Positions 1-10,100 of a stretch of DNA of 64,000 nt are shown here, one piece after another. Under the pieces are notes generated by a model that searched no databases, was not told the origin of the DNA, and saw only the letters and a list, made by a program, of their open reading frames with translations. The position numbers were made by a program, and so were the translations under genes. The first letter of the stretch is position 1. The number at the start of each line of letters is the position of its first letter. Origin of the DNA: Symbiodinium microadriaticum (lineage: Eukaryota > Sar > Dinophyceae > Suessiales > Symbiodiniaceae); contig LSRX01000175.1 of assembly GCA_001939145.1 (NCBI GenBank), forward strand, positions 420,106-484,105, read 5' to 3'.

Positions 1-8
1 AAATACAT

Positions 9-18
9 ATGTATATAC

Positions 19-49
<31 letters not shown>

Positions 50-67
50 TGTATGTCTGTATGTATG
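9..67. repeat. ATGT microsatellite
   Basis: Tandem ATGT/TATG tetranucleotides with a few C substitutions toward the right end. The open frame through it (poly Met-Tyr-Val-Cys) is a repeat artefact. Confidence 0.9.
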
Positions 68-264
68 GTTCCCGCGTTTTCTGAAAACCCCATGTCCTTT
101 CAGGCGGGGTGGATGCGCCCAGTGCGCTTTTTCCTGCGCTTCGTCAGAGAATTGCAGTCGGGAGAAGTCTGGCCGATGTGCCGCTAAGCTCGCTCGTCCT
201 AAGCCCGAAAGCCTCTTCGTTTGCTTGGAGGCCCTTAAACTGGGGGCTTAGATGTCCTTTCTTC

Positions 265-560
265 TCAGGAATATCACCCTAAACCTTAAGCCCTAAGCCC
301 TAAACTCTAAAGCAAAACACAAAGAAGATTAGAAGAAGATATGAAATTATAGAAGGAATCCAAATACCAGGAGATCCCATTAAAGTTTAGGTCATTTCGT
401 TCTTTCTTTGTTCCTCAACCCCCAGCTTTTAGGGTTAGATGTCCTTTCTTCTCAGGAATCTCACCCTAAACCTTGAGCCCTAAACCCTCAACCCTAAACC
501 TAAAACCCTAAGCTAAACCCTAAACCCTAAACCCTACACTCAAAAGAAAAGCTTTTAGGT
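265..560 (-). repeat. Degenerate telomere-like tracts (CCCTAAA)
   Basis: Two blocks of CCCTAAA-type heptamers with many single-base variants (CCTTAAG, CCCTAAG, CCCTCAA) separated by about 120 bp. A phrase near GATGTCCTTTCTTCTCAGGAA occurs at about 251 and again at about 438, so a segment has been duplicated together with its telomere-like flank. No gene is seen in 70-650. Confidence 0.8.
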
Positions 561-649
561 TGAGGTCCCTTGCCATTGAAGCTTCAAGTTCGAGTCGCGT
601 TCCCCGAGGTCGCAATCATCCAGAAGAATGCATCCTGGCTCCGGGTTTA

Positions 650-1100
650 GGGTCACGGGATTACGCAGGCGCTAGGGCTTAAGGGGCTAGGGTTTAAGGG
701 TTCAGGATTTAGGGATTTCGGGTTAAGGGTTCTGGATTTAGGGTTTAGGGTCTGGAGATTAGGTCCTAGGGCCTTAGGGGTTAAAGGTTGAGGGTTCAGG
801 ATTCGGGGTTTAGGAGAGGTCTTCTGAGCCCATTGGGTCTGAACTGGGGCCCTAGACCCAAAGCCCCTGAACCCCTGAGCCTTAAAACCCTGAACCTCAA
901 AACCCTGAGCCCGGAACCCTGGGCCGGCGATCTCTGGATGGGACCTCGGCACTTCCATGCACAGAAACTGTTTACACCGTTTTCGCAAGAGCATGATGGG
1001 CCCCTGGAGAAGCAAACAACCGCTAAACATAATCTCAATAACCCTGGCCCTGATACCCCTAAACCCTAAACCCTAAACCCTCAACCCTAAACCCCAGGAA
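650..1100. repeat. Telomere-like tracts in both orientations
   Basis: TTTAGGG-type units run from about 650 to 830, then CCCTAAA-type units from about 860 to 925 and 1045 to 1095. Open frames here are compositional shadows of the heptamer repeat. Confidence 0.8.
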
Positions 1101-1320
1101 CGCGGACGGATGAACATCGTCAAAGCTGCCCGGAGCCCGGCTCTGGAGGGAAGGGCTTCCTTCCCTTTGCGGGGGCCGGGGTTGCTTAGGCGTCTCTCCA
1201 AGAGTCAGCTTGTTGAGGGAATGACTCTCACGGTGATATTCACCGTAGTGTTATTATTAAGTTTGTTGTTTTCATTCTTTTTTCGTGCTATTATTGTACG
1301 TGTTTTTAAGTATTGGTGGT

Positions 1321-1462
1321 AGGTAGTAGTAGCAGCAGCAGCAGCAGCAGCGGCAGCGGCAGCGGCAGTGGCAGTGGCAGCAGCAGCGGCAGCAGTAGTG
1401 GCAGTGGCAGTGGCAGTAGCAGTGGCAGTGGCAGTAGCAGTAAGAGGAGGAGGAGCAGCAGT
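1321..1462. repeat. AGC/GGC/AGT trinucleotide microsatellite
   Basis: Compound AGC, GGC and AGT triplets with some AGG. Poly-Ser/Gly, poly-Leu and poly-Cys frames across it have no independent support, so no gene is called. 1463-1950 is ordinary sequence in which nothing was recognised. Confidence 0.9.
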
Positions 1463-1954
1463 GGGGTAGGAGTAGGAGTATATGACCACGAGCAGGAAAC
1501 AGCGGGTTTCGACACTTCGATGGTGAATGCTTTCCGGCGACGGAACAAACGCAGGCAGGCGGAACGGCAGCAACAACAAAGAAACAGCTCAACGAAAAGC
1601 ATACAGCATCAATCGTGACTGGCACATCGAATTATCATGCCACCTTAAGCTCGTCACCAGGCAAGAGAAAACCCCACATAGCACAAAGAGGCACAACAAA
1701 CTTTTGTGAATCTCCCCAAAAGGGTTTGTGCCCAACCTGGCACGTGCCAACACTATCTAGTTCGTGCAGTGACGCGACCCAAATCCTGACTGCTCATCAT
1801 GCGAACCGCTTGGGAAAATATGTCTGCACTCGATGCTCCGTGACCAGGAATCAGCTAACAGCACACGGTTTAAGAGATTGAACTGATCAAACACACAGAC
1901 AGAGCGGTCGGATTTGAGGAAATTTCTTGAAGCCTGGGCCTGCAACTACGGTCA

Positions 1955-2095
1955 AGTATTAATATTATTAGCATTTGTATTGCTGTCCATTATGACTATT
2001 GTTGCTAGTGTTGGTGCGGTTGCTATGACTATCATTGTTGTTATGGCATTATGGTTGCTGCTGTTGGCTATTGGTATTATCATTATCATTCGTAA
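1955..2095. repeat. Low-complexity ATT/GTT-rich tract
   Basis: Imperfect ATT, GTT and GCT triplets. It produces a strongly hydrophobic 114-aa frame (1914-2258) that looks like a membrane protein but is explained by base composition. From 2100 to 2450 nothing was recognised. Confidence 0.6.
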
Positions 2096-2449
2096 GATCC
2101 GGCTACTAGGACTCTGTGATTATGTCGTTTATGTCGAGGCCTCGGAGGTCTTGCATAGTTTGCTTCCGTTCGGCGGAGATACGAATCGTTCCTTCTTCCT
2201 CGTCTCGCCCGCGATCTTCTGTCGGGCACCAGAGTCTAGGACATTTTCAGGTGGGTAGTTACCGTTATCGGAGCCTTACAGAAGGACTATATACCTTATA
2301 GAAGCCTCATAGAAGCCCTATATACCCTAAACTCCCCACCTGCGGGCCCTTCCAGGATCACCGTGTGCAGTTCTTCAAAGCGTCTCGGAAGGAGGCGTCC
2401 AAGAAGCAGGACGCAGACAGCGAAGTTGGTGACCCAAGTCCCTGGAAAC

Positions 2450-2560
2450 CACTAAGCCCACAACCCTTAGCGGCTGAGGCTTAGCCCCAAAACCCCTAAG
2501 CCCAAAACCCCGAGACTCAGAACCCTGAAGCCCAAAACCCCTTGAAGTCGAAACCCAGGC
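2450..2560 (-). repeat. Degenerate telomere-like tract
   Basis: CCCAAAACCCCTAAG-type units, diverged from CCCTAAA. Confidence 0.7.
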
Positions 2561-2619
2561 TTCGGCGGCAAACCGGGAACTACTGGGGAACCTGGTCCCT
2601 GGAGGTTTTTATTGGTCAA

Positions 2620-2695
2620 AACCTTCGAGGGTTTAGGGGTTCAGGGGTTTAGGGGTTTAGGGTTTAGGGGTTTAGGGTTTAGGGGTTTAGGGTTC
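2620..2695 (+). repeat. TTTAGGG telomere-like array
   Basis: About ten TTTAGGG/TTTAGGGG units in a row, among the cleaner telomere-like stretches of the window. Confidence 0.9.
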
Positions 2696-2785
2696 AACGA
2701 GACTTACACGACACCCCCAGCCTGGTATTTTCCCGATGGGTTTTCAAACATACGTCTTGTCTGCGCGGCATTCTTGTACAGATAT

Positions 2786-2825
2786 CTGGGTCCTTGTTGG
2801 ATACAGTTTTACANTCTGGGTCTAG
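2786..2825. mobile_element. MITE-H, left arm only
   Basis: Carries CTGGGTCCTTGTTGGATAC followed by TTTTACA, the left end of the family seen complete at 12400-12497 and 43541-43654. The right arm is absent. One base is N (2815). Confidence 0.6.
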
Positions 2826-2924
2826 AAAGCCCGGCGAGTGCCATGCAGCGGCGAAGCGCTCCGACGCTGGGAGGTGTCTTCACTTCGAGTTTAGGGTTTT
2901 AGAGTTTAGGGATTATTATTATTG

Positions 2925-2966
2925 TTTCTATTTGTTTTTGTTTTTTTTTTTTTGGGGGGGGGGGTG
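2925..2966. repeat. Poly-T / poly-G tract
   Basis: A run of T followed directly by about 11 G. Length is likely unreliable in the assembly. Confidence 0.8.
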
Positions 2967-3270
2967 GACTTCTTGCATAAAGGAACCAGTTCGAAATTTC
3001 ACTTTAGACGCGTATCTCCCTCGTTGCTTGAAAGTCCAGATACGGTCCCTACTTGGGGGTCTCAAGTCTACAAAGGTTGTCGCCTCTTTCGGCGAGTGGT
3101 AGTCGTGGGTCTATTTAAAGGAGAAGCCAAAAAGTTGGAAGATAGGTTTAGGAGAATAAGTGCCAGGATCCCCTATGCTTTAGACTTTACCCTAAGGGCA
3201 TGAGGAGAATCCTGTTCCAACTTTCTGGCTTCTACTACAAAGAGTTTACGGTTGGGGGTTCAGAGGTTTC

Positions 3271-3374
3271 CCTCAACGTACCAAAACCCACTACTTTTGT
3301 AGGTTCTTGTTATGAGCCCTAATATAGAACTTCTAGGGACCCTACTAAAAAAATTGGTTTTGGTAGGTTAGGGT
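3271..3374. mobile_element. MITE-M copy
   Basis: Ends are CCTCAACGTACCAAAACC and GGTTTTGGTAGGTTAGGG, which pair as terminal inverted repeats of about 18 bp with GGTTTTGGTA perfect. The interior is AT-rich and non-coding. It resembles the nested element at 32686-32794. Confidence 0.65.
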
Positions 3375-3459
3375 AGGGTTTATGGGGCTTTGGGTTTGGC
3401 ATGCCAACTTTTGGGTTTGGCATGTGCCTAAGCCGGCAACACTGCCCACGAAGCTATCA

Positions 3460-3530
3460 CGGATTAGGGTTTCGGATTTAGGGTTTCGGGTTTAGGGTGC
3501 AGGGTTTCGGGTTCAGGGTTTAGGGTTACC
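3460..3530 (+). repeat. Telomere-like tract
   Basis: TTTAGGG units alternating with TTTCGGG and TTCAGGG. The following 3541-4064 is non-repetitive and nothing was recognised there on either strand. Confidence 0.8.
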
Positions 3531-4084
3531 CCGCACGGACCCCATTCTTATTATTCTCCAGGCCTATCCAAGACCTAAATCAGACTCCGACATCCGAAAC
3601 ACTGAAACCCGATCTACCCCAATGTAGAAGCCCCAATAGAGTTGCAACTATTGGCATTCCCACATCAAGTGGTTGCCTTTCTGATGCGAAGTAGACGCAA
3701 ATGACTAGAAATCCAGATCAAGAAACCAGGTAACCATAATAGGCACCACAGTTGACAGTCCTGTCCAGGTATGCCCCCAACTCCCAAAAATCCAAGCGGA
3801 AAGATGAAAGAAGCTCATGCTCCCGAATCGAGGACATCACCCTACCAGAGTTCCCAACCCTGAGACAAAGCCCTTGCTAGCAAAGGTCCGGACAGGCCAA
3901 CGACAGCTGGCTCTTCAGCCAGAAAGTCATCTGAGAAGCCCGGTGGCTCTTTCTTCACCCGCGCGCTTCGGTACGCAACCGACCAGCTGACAGAATGGGT
4001 TGGCATCCTCGGTGTGCGCAACGCGAGTGAGTCACTTTGGCTGCAGGTTCGAGATGGGAGTTCCCCCCCCCCCCCAAAAGAAAA

Positions 4085-4170
4085 GGAAAGGGGTACCCTA
4101 TTTTGGGGTCCTTATAATAAGGATCCTACTATTTAGGGTACCATATTAGGGCCCCCTCTTTTCGGAAACC
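4085..4170. mobile_element. MITE-I copy
   Basis: Inverted-repeat element ending TTTTCGGAAACCCC, with GGTACCCTATTTTGGGGTCC and GGATCCTACTATTTAGGGTA inside. It is the reverse orientation of the copy at 17943-18043. A C15 tract lies just upstream (about 4061-4075). Confidence 0.65.
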
Positions 4171-4640
4171 CCCAGATGTATAGGGCTGTGAGTTTAAGGT
4201 TTACGGCTTTGGCGTAGTGGGTTTACGAGGTTTACCTCGACACCCAGCTACCCTCAGGTGTAAAGTGGAAATTCACTACGAAAGGACCACCTGCCGATTT
4301 CGACTTGGGGTCCAGCTGTCGCAAAACTTCAACGTAGAGAAAGCGCATCGTGAAGTAAGGCATATATCACCAGCTCCAACGAGCTTGCATTCCGAAATTC
4401 CTAAGGATCTTACCCCAGAGCCCTAATCCCAAGGGTCCTCAACCTTCATGCTGATCCTTGCATCCCAAAACACAGAGCATCGAGCCCGAAACTACAAGCC
4501 GCAGTTCCATCATGAACTCACAAAAAAACTCGGAAATCGGGAGGGCGCTAAGGCACGAGAGGCATATAGGCAGGACTGAAGAAGGAGCGACAGAGCCCAG
4601 GAACATTCAGAATCCTGAGGGATGGGTAAGTCGTGGGTTT

Positions 4641-4691
4641 GCTTCTTATCCCTAGCTGCAGTGAGTAGCGACTGAGATGCTCAGCTTTTGG
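4641..4691 (+). repeat. Split direct repeat A1 (left end of element)
   Basis: 51 bp, from GCTTCTTATCCC to CTCAGCTTTTGG, apparently identical to A2 at 12047-12097. It defines the left end. The flanking base at 4640 belongs to the GTGGGTTT target sequence. Confidence 0.9.
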
Positions 4692-4712
4692 GATCGAGCC
4701 CCACATGCGTGA
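4677..4712 (+). CDS. Possible 11-codon upstream ORF in the element leader
   Basis: The first ATG after the left end (4677, within repeat A1) opens an 11-codon frame that stops at TGA 4710-4712, overlapping the ATG of the first real ORF at 4705. If ribosomes scan from near the left end they would meet this ORF first, so it could set up the reinitiation used downstream. It is short enough to be chance; the support is its position only. Confidence 0.3.
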   Translation: MLSFWDRAPHA

Positions 4713-5001
4713 GTGGTTGCCTAGCATCCTTGCATTCGGTGCCGATTTCGCCCAACGATCTTTCCCTTCCGGATTCTGCTATAATTGCCCTTGGGGCTTT
4801 TTGCTTTTTCTGGGGCTCATTCTCTTCTGCTGCGGCTGCTGCTGTGGGGCTCTGTTGACTGGCATCTGTACTCTGCCTCCTCTCCGGCGAGCTTTCTGGA
4901 TTGGAGCAGGATCCTTGGTGAGTGCTTACGTAACTCCTCAAGGGGTCAATCGGGCGCAGGCTCGGGAGAGGCTTGCACAGTACCAGCTGCACCGTGCATG
5001 A
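4705..5001 (+). CDS. ORF0: small Cys-rich membrane protein of the retrotransposon
   Basis: 98 aa. Residues 31-57 form a hydrophobic segment long enough to span a membrane, with a dense Cys cluster (C42, C43, C45, C46, C47, C55; also C25 and C28). The C-terminal third is soluble and basic, ending QARERLAQYQLHRA. Its TGA stop (4999-5001) overlaps the next ATG as ATGA. The order (leader, ORF0, ORF1) and the shared overlap style argue that it is a real gene of the element. From memory, short membrane proteins precede Gag-like ORFs in other dinoflagellate elements, but this was not checked. Function unknown; membrane anchoring of the RNP is only a guess. Confidence 0.6.
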   Translation: MREWLPSILAFGADFAQRSFPSGFCYNCPWGFLLFLGLILFCCGCCCGALLTGICTLPPLRRAFWIGAGSLVSAYVTPQGVNRAQARERLAQYQLHRA

Positions 5002-5573
5002 GTGAGAGGAGGCTCGAGGACGACATCGAGGAAATCACAGTGAGAATCGGGGCCCTTGAGGTTGCCATTCGAGGTCGGGCTTTGTCCACTGTTCAGGTGG
5101 AAGATTCTGGTTATTCAGTGGTTTCAGCTCCTTCGGCTTCCGCCAGCGCTCAGCCTCGCGCCGAACATCCTTTACTCGAGTTATCTTCCGCAGGAGACCT
5201 TGCGGCGTACCCGCTTCCGGAACTCAGTGATCTAGTGCGCCAGCTTCGTGCCAGGCACTCAACTTGGACCCCGGCGGCCAGGATTGCCAGAGCCTTTCGG
5301 GCCGGTCTCACGGCTCAGCAGAAACTAGCAGGGCTGCAAACCCACGTGCAGAGCTCCCCTTCAGTTCCGTTCCGCAACAGCTTGTACATTGTACTTCGGT
5401 GTCCTCAGTTCCCTTTGGGTTTCTGGACTTCGGATTACGAGGTGTATCGAGGAGCCGTCTTCGGCCCCGGGCATATCTTCTACGACGACACAATCAGCCA
5501 CGCCTTCGCCTCTCAAGCAGAAGGTGAAGCTTATCTTCGAGGAGCCGGGCGACAATGGCCGGAGTCCCGATGA
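4998..5573 (+). CDS. ORF1: 191-aa retrotransposon protein, possible hybrid-binding-like C-terminus
   Basis: The start is placed at ATG 4998, inside the ATGA shared with the ORF0 stop; the same frame is open upstream to an ATG at 4785, but that part overlaps ORF0. The N-terminus MSERRLEDDIEEITVRIGAL is charged and probably helical or coiled-coil, followed by a Ser/Ala/Pro linker. Residues about 128-186 (YIVLR, then G-F-W, then GPG, then AFASQAEGEAYL) follow the order of conserved positions in RNase H1 hybrid-binding / viroplasmin domains, a resemblance judged by eye. The stop TGA (5571-5573) again forms ATGA with the next ORF. A nucleic-acid-binding Gag partner is the likely role. Confidence 0.65.
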   Translation: MSERRLEDDIEEITVRIGALEVAIRGRALSTVQVEDSGYSVVSAPSASASAQPRAEHPLLELSSAGDLAAYPLPELSDLVRQLRARHSTWTPAARIARAFRAGLTAQQKLAGLQTHVQSSPSVPFRNSLYIVLRCPQFPLGFWTSDYEVYRGAVFGPGHIFYDDTISHAFASQAEGEAYLRGAGRQWPESR

Positions 5574-7180
5574 GGACCCCATGCACCCGAGACGCTGTGG
5601 AACGTTTGTCAGGGCAGCTGCAACCCGACCGCCCGTTACCAACCCTGCACCTGTTCTTGAGCTCCGATGGCGACGACGAGCAAGCTCGCTTGGCACGAGC
5701 CGCCTTGGTGAAGATCCGGCCCGGAGGGTTCTTAGTGATCCTCCCCGTGGACGAGCGCATCACCGAGGGCTTGCTCAACATTGTCTCCGAGGACGGCGAC
5801 CCAGTGGTCTTGGACTCCGAAGCTCAAGTCGAGATGGAGACCGTTCGTGGCCGCAGCTTGGGGACGATGACCGTTGTGATGGCCGATATTCCCTGGGAAG
5901 GGGTCGGGGCCTTCACCGCAGTTCATCCCGCAAGGGGCGCTCTAGCTCGCGAAGTGCGAGTGCTCCCGTTCAACGTCGGTTCTACTTCCGGGAGGCCTCG
6001 CACTACCAGTGCTTTGTCCGCGGCGGCGACTTGGATTCGGAATGTCATGGACGCCGAGACCGCTGCCGAGTACCTGACCGCCGAGGAGTTTGCCGGAGAC
6101 GAGGCCGTCGCGGAGGAGGAGGCGCCCGAGCTGGAACCCGTCCAGGCAAGCGTGACAGAGCTGCTAACTCGGCTGCAGCAATTGGAGTCAAGAGTGGGAG
6201 CGGGCGTCGCGCCTACTCCTGCCCCGGGTTTGGGGGGTCCCAGTTTACTACGCGCTCCTCCTGCCGGGGGGTTGGATGCCGACGGACTTGCTCGACTTCG
6301 TTCCTTGGCGGGCCCTGCGCCCAAGCGTGTTCCAAAGGCAGCCGCTGCTCCCCCAGCACTGCGCGCTGGAGACACCATCCATCGCGAGACCGAGCTCGAA
6401 GTGTTGCCGGCGGCCGAGGCGGAGGACCCATTCGCGGAGGCTACCTCGGAGAATCCGTTGCACCAGATCCTGGCTGCGCAGCTCGAGCAGACAAGATTGA
6501 TGATGGAACGGCTTGCTCCCCAGCGGAGCTTGGACTCCGTGGCTGCCGCCCTCGGAAGCGGCTCGGCCAGCGGAAGCGGCGAGAGCTCAGGCGTGCGAGG
6601 CTGCATGGCTCGCGATGCGTTTCTGCGTCAAGTGCAAGACCTGGAGCGAGTCGCAGACATTGCCCAGACGAATGCTCTGAGGGAATTAGGGCTAGACTCA
6701 GCCGAACCAAATCTCCTGAAGCTGTTCGTCGAGCGTCGGATGCCCTTGGCCAACCTAAAGACTCTAGGGTACATAGCCAGCTTTGCCGCCGAGGGATGGG
6801 AACTGGGGCACCGCCTGCAGAACAGGCAGCTCCAGGGATTTGCAGCTCGTCTAGCCATGCTCTGCGAGCAGGCTTCCCTCGACGGAGGGCGACTGCAGCT
6901 CGCCTGGCTGCTAGGCGGTTTTGCAGAGCCTCCTCCAGCGATGTGGCTCAATACCCGCCGGAGCGGAGTCAAACCGTTCAGCAGTCTGGCTCATCCGTCC
7001 TGGATTGCAGGCAATATCGCCTACCTACGAGATTTAGATTATCTGGAGACGAGGATGTCCAATCTGGGCAAGGATGCACAGCGCCGGTCCTCGACCGAGG
7101 AGGCCGATCCCGAAGCAGCCGCCGCTTCAACATGGAAGCCGCGGCGCAAGCCCAAGGCGAAAGCTTTGGCAAGTGCATGA
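5555..7180 (+). CDS. ORF2: Gag-like structural protein
   Basis: 541 aa from ATG 5555; the alternative start at 5570 (M6) lies in the ATGA overlap with the ORF1 stop and would give 536 aa. The first ~180 residues are globular-looking. An acidic Glu/Ala-rich part and a short predicted coiled coil (LTRLQQLESRV, about 203-214) follow, then Pro/Ala linkers. From about residue 345 to 508 (GVRGCMARDAF to YLETRM) lies a dense helical block with RLQLAWLLGGF and SWIAGNIAYLRDLDYLE, which I recall as recurrent in dinoflagellate retroelement polyproteins. The tail is basic (KPRRKPKAKALASA), fit for RNA binding. No CCHC zinc knuckle is seen. The stop at 7178-7180 overlaps the Pol start. Confidence 0.8.
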   Translation: MAGVPMRTPCTRDAVERLSGQLQPDRPLPTLHLFLSSDGDDEQARLARAALVKIRPGGFLVILPVDERITEGLLNIVSEDGDPVVLDSEAQVEMETVRGRSLGTMTVVMADIPWEGVGAFTAVHPARGALAREVRVLPFNVGSTSGRPRTTSALSAAATWIRNVMDAETAAEYLTAEEFAGDEAVAEEEAPELEPVQASVTELLTRLQQLESRVGAGVAPTPAPGLGGPSLLRAPPAGGLDADGLARLRSLAGPAPKRVPKAAAAPPALRAGDTIHRETELEVLPAAEAEDPFAEATSENPLHQILAAQLEQTRLMMERLAPQRSLDSVAAALGSGSASGSGESSGVRGCMARDAFLRQVQDLERVADIAQTNALRELGLDSAEPNLLKLFVERRMPLANLKTLGYIASFAAEGWELGHRLQNRQLQGFAARLAMLCEQASLDGGRLQLAWLLGGFAEPPPAMWLNTRRSGVKPFSSLAHPSWIAGNIAYLRDLDYLETRMSNLGKDAQRRSSTEEADPEAAAASTWKPRRKPKAKALASA

Positions 7181-10100
7181 GGCAGGGCCGTTTGGAGGGG
7201 TCGGGGTCTGGTGGTGAGGACACTGAGGTCTGTAAAGGGTCGGGTTTGCCTGCCGAATTGCGTCCCGCAAGTGGTGCTTCGGTTGGTGATGCCGGCGCGG
7301 CCTCACTGCCAGATTTTGACCCGACTAGTGACACACTTCTTGAGCCTTGCAAATTAGTTTCCCAGACCCTCGGGTTTTTCTTTAGCTCGTTTTCGGGTCT
7401 TAGTTGTTTCGTTTGGGCCTCCCTTAGGGACCCCGTCCGCCCCATGCAAGTTGCTCCCCAGAGTGACTTATGGCCGATACCCCCACCCCAGTGGCGATGG
7501 CACGGCCGAGCTCGCAACCAAAGGGCCAAGCGTAAGCGGCTGTTTCACAGCACCCGTGCTCGGCTTCTCCAGGTGATTATTTGCAGTCTCAACTGGAAGA
7601 CTTTAGGATACCCTAAGAGCTGCCCGCCTAGCGCTAAGCTCGGTGCCCCGATCTCCTTGCAGCAGCACAAAGTTATTGATCACTTGGAAGGGCTAGTCAC
7701 GCGCTACCTGCGCTGCCCTAGCTTTTTGCCTGAGGCGCTTGGCCGTTGTGGGCCAAAGTTTGCATCTTTCTGTAGCATCGTTCGAGAACTGCCCAAGCTC
7801 GACCCCGGGTTTGCGGACGTGGACTCCGTTGCTGAATTAGTTCAGGGCATGTTTGAGGGGTTCGATAAGTATGGTCATGCGAAGGGCACGTCTTCGTCTG
7901 CTGGTTGCCCTGCGGGACCTGTAGCTGTCGATCCCAATCTCATCTCGCATCAGAATAAACACAGGTCTCAGGTCCTGAGCCCTGATCCAGTTTCTGGTGC
8001 CGCAGGGCTTGTTCGCTGTACCACGACCCTTGCTGGGTTGACTAGCTTAAAAGTCACTGCTTCTCGCATTAAGTGGAAACATTCTCCTGATTTCAATCCT
8101 TTGCCATTCATCAGCGACCGGTTCCTCAAAGAAGCCTATCTCGACCCAGAACTCCTACGCATGCCACGCGAAGCCTGGCCTGCCACTCGGCCGGCACTCG
8201 TGCACGCCGACCGGAACGAATTGCTTGCATTAGCTCGGCTGCTTGATCAACATCAGGCCCTAGCTGTGTTCGAAGAGTCAGAAGCAGCTCATCTTCCTAG
8301 AGATGAAGAGATTGGCTTGTTTAGCATTCGTAAAGATAACGAGTGGGATAGGCTAATTATGAATCCAACTGTTGTCAATGCCCGTTCCTTCCGTTACTCT
8401 AACGCAGCTAAAGCTTTGACTCCAGGCTGGATGTTGACGCTGTTGCATGCCGAGCCTCACGAGGGGTGGAGGTTCTATGCAGCGGACTTGTCCGACTTCT
8501 ACCATAGCTTCCGCATATCAAAGGCCAGGGCTTTGCGGAATAGGTTTCGGGCTCGTTTTAGTCACGCCGACCTTGCGGGTTGCTCCTCTGTGGATTCGGG
8601 TCTTAAAGAACCGCTGATGATAGGTTTAGGTACCATGGCTATGGGGGACGCGTTGTCAGTGGAAGTCGCACAATCTGCACACACTGGTCTTTTGCAACAG
8701 ACTTGTGGGTCTATGCTAGGGAGCGAAGTTTTAAGATATCGCGCTCTTGTCCCACGCACTTCTCATGTTGAAGCTTTGGCTATTGATGATCATATCTCTT
8801 TGCAGAGACTGCCTCTTTCAGCCATCGGCCCCGAACACCACGCTCGTGACTCACAAGTCTTCGAACTGTCTTGCTCTGTTTACGAGAGTGTGGGCCTTCA
8901 CCGTAACGTGAAGAAGGACAAAAAGGGCTTGACGGCAGGAGTCGTTTTGGGCGCCGAGCTTGATGGCGTCGCTGGGGTCGTCTCTGCGCCCAGGGATAGG
9001 GTTTTAGCCTTAAGCTTCATTTCGAGTTGGATTGCTCATTGTGGGGCGGCTTCGCCTGAGCTGCTGGACAGCTTAGTGGGTTCATGGGTGCACGTGCTCT
9101 TATTTCGGAGGCCACTCTTCTGTATTATTGAGGCTCTCTTCCGAGAGGGGGCAGGTTTCAAAAGGACTGAAGTTTTCGCGCTTTCCCCTCAAGCCCGTAA
9201 TGAACTCTTCCTCTTGAGCTTTCTGGGGGGTTTAGGGCAGGCCGATTTGCGGGCCCCTTACAATCCGAGCCTCTACGCACTTGATGCAAGTCCCTGGGCT
9301 GGTGCTATTTGCACCACGTCCGTAGGCTGTGCTGCTGCGTCTGAACTTTGGCGGCATGCAGAGCAGAGGGGTTACTACACTCGCCTGGCATCTCCTGCTG
9401 CAGCTACGTTGGCCGAGCATGGGATTGAACATGTTGGCGAGGATCGTTTTGGCGACCCTGGGGAGACTTGTCAGTTTCCTGCTCAGACTGTTCGCAGACC
9501 CGTCTCGTTAAGTCGTCCACTACAGGAGGGTTGCCTTTACGACTGCATCGAGTTAGGAGGTTCAGGGTCTTGGGCTCAGACTCTCGGTAGCTTCGGTCTA
9601 ACCTTGCACCCGCTTTCATGTTCAAGCAATGGAGCCTCGCTGTTGGCCGATTTGTCGGGCAAAACTGTGGCACGCGATCTGATCGGTCTGGCGGCTCGCC
9701 GAGTCGTACGTGAGTGGCATATTTCGCTGACTTGCTTCACCGACAGCCCTTTGAAGCGCCCTCGGCGGCGCACTGCCTGCATGCCTGCTGGCGTGAGCGG
9801 CTGCGAAAAGGAAACAGCTGCCGACAACCGTTTGGCCCGGGTCGCAGTCTGGATTTTGGCCACCGCGCTCAGCTGTGGGCAGTACGTGTCGGTGCAGCTG
9901 CCTGCAGGTTCAAAGCTGCTATACCTGCACTGTTTTCGCACCCTTGCTCAGATAGGATGTGTTCTTACCACTTTTTGCTTTTGCACCTTCGGCTCACCGT
10001 TCCGCAAAAGAGTTCTCTGGTTGCATAACAAACCCTGGGTCGCACGCTTACAAGGCGGCTGCAGCTGCGAACGCGGACAGCACTTCTCGGCTGCGGGGGC

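Noticed and set aside
1205..1625. Poly-Ser/Gly, poly-Leu and poly-Cys frames
   Set aside because: They are the three readings of a trinucleotide microsatellite.
1914..2258. 114-aa strongly hydrophobic frame resembling a membrane protein
   Set aside because: It is produced by a degenerate ATT/GTT triplet tract; no homology or gene context supports it.
5923..6606. 227-aa minus-strand frame opposite ORF2
   Set aside because: Shadow of the GC-rich ORF2 coding strand; Ser/Ala-rich with no motif.
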